A stretch of DNA of 21,352 bases from Lingula anatina (lineage: Eukaryota > Brachiopoda > Lingulata > Lingulida > Lingulidae): NCBI RefSeq assembly GCF_001039355.2, contig NW_019775704.1, forward strand, positions 12,700 to 34,051. The letters run 5' to 3'. A model generated the notes under the pieces. That model did no database searches. It worked only from the letters and a program-made list of their open reading frames with translations, and was not told the DNA's origin. The translations under genes were made by a program, and so were the position numbers. This document shows, one piece after another, positions 20,925 through 21,352 of the stretch (position 1 is the first letter of the stretch; every line of letters begins with the position of its first letter).

Positions 20925-21352
20925 TATTGTACCACCAGCGTTAGCGCTGGCGGTACACATGGTTTTAGTCCCGTCCGGTCCGTTCCGCCGGCTCCGCCGG
21001 CTCCTGCGGCTCCGCCGCCATGTTACCGTTACCGCTTCTCCTCCTAGACGGTAAGGGCCCCCATACCCATCTCTTGGATTTAGGTCACCTATAATCTCAA
21101 CTCGTTCCACGTAAAATTTGGGCTTTGTCGGTATTGGGGTCTAGGTGTGGCACTCATTGCAATGCACCCTTGTCCAAAAATGGCAAAATTAAATGCTAAT
21201 TATCTACCCTACGGAAGGAATTATGGGAAAAATTTCTACAGACGGCTTTCCAAAAGTCATATGTGTAGATTTCAAATATGCCCTTGGATTTGACCTTTGA
21301 CCTTTATTTCAAGGTCAAACGGGCAAAAATTTTCAAAAAAATGAATTTTTTT
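20925..21352. other. Probable dispersed-repeat body, GC-rich start
   Basis: Opens with a 15-bp string also found at 3361-3375 and an 11-bp-stem hairpin (20929-20954, one mismatch, TTAG loop). A CG-rich patch follows with repeated CCGCCGGCT-like units (20984-21020). Further on is TGACCTTTGACCT (21291-21303) facing AAGGTCAAA (21311-21319). The base composition contrasts with neighbouring introns and suggests an inserted repeat element of unknown family, cut by the window end. Confidence 0.4.

Noticed and set aside
20880-21110. Minus-strand frame with Arg-Ser repeats (RRSRRSRRSRRN)
   Set aside because: Arises from the CG-rich trinucleotide-like patch; no homology or gene structure.

Overview
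The window holds one recognisable protein-coding gene. It is the middle part of an animal TRRAP gene (transformation/transcription domain-associated protein, the very large PIKK-family pseudokinase scaffold of the SAGA and TIP60/NuA4 acetyltransferase complexes), on the + strand. I place 32 consecutive GT-AG exons between 3898 and 20445. They sum to 4,458 nt (1,486 codons), all junction phases agree, and every exon aligns in order with the vertebrate TRRAP protein as I remember it. The part encoded is the helical HEAT-repeat solenoid; the N-terminus, FAT, pseudokinase and FATC regions lie outside the window. The gene enters in phase 0 from an exon upstream of 3898 and leaves in phase 0 through the donor at 20446.

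Introns of 200-700 bp, AT-rich non-coding DNA, abundant (CT)n and (GT)n microsatellites, short inverted-repeat elements and clear but diverged similarity to vertebrate TRRAP suggest a marine invertebrate, most likely a mollusc or other lophotrochozoan. This is inference; no species can be named from the sequence alone.

Layout: 1-3897 is non-coding as far as I can see, with a CT/CA microsatellite (2151-2238), a 15-unit 17/20-bp minisatellite (2889-3179) and an AAAT array. 3898-20445 is the exon-intron body. 20446-21352 is intronic and contains an array of exon-tail copies, a GC-rich hairpin-bearing segment and TGACCT-type motifs.

The most unusual signal is not a gene. Splice junctions in this gene have repeatedly been duplicated locally. 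Copies of an exon's tail plus its donor, or of an acceptor plus the start of its exon, sit 57-160 bp away in the adjacent intron for exons 12, 15, 16, 18, 20, 31 and 32 (numbered within this window). They range from nearly intact (exons 15, 31, 32) to decayed relics (exons 16, 20). Some would give in-frame alternative isoforms (19 extra residues at exon 15), others only premature stops. Intron 21 is also stop-free and a multiple of three, so its retention would insert 90 residues.
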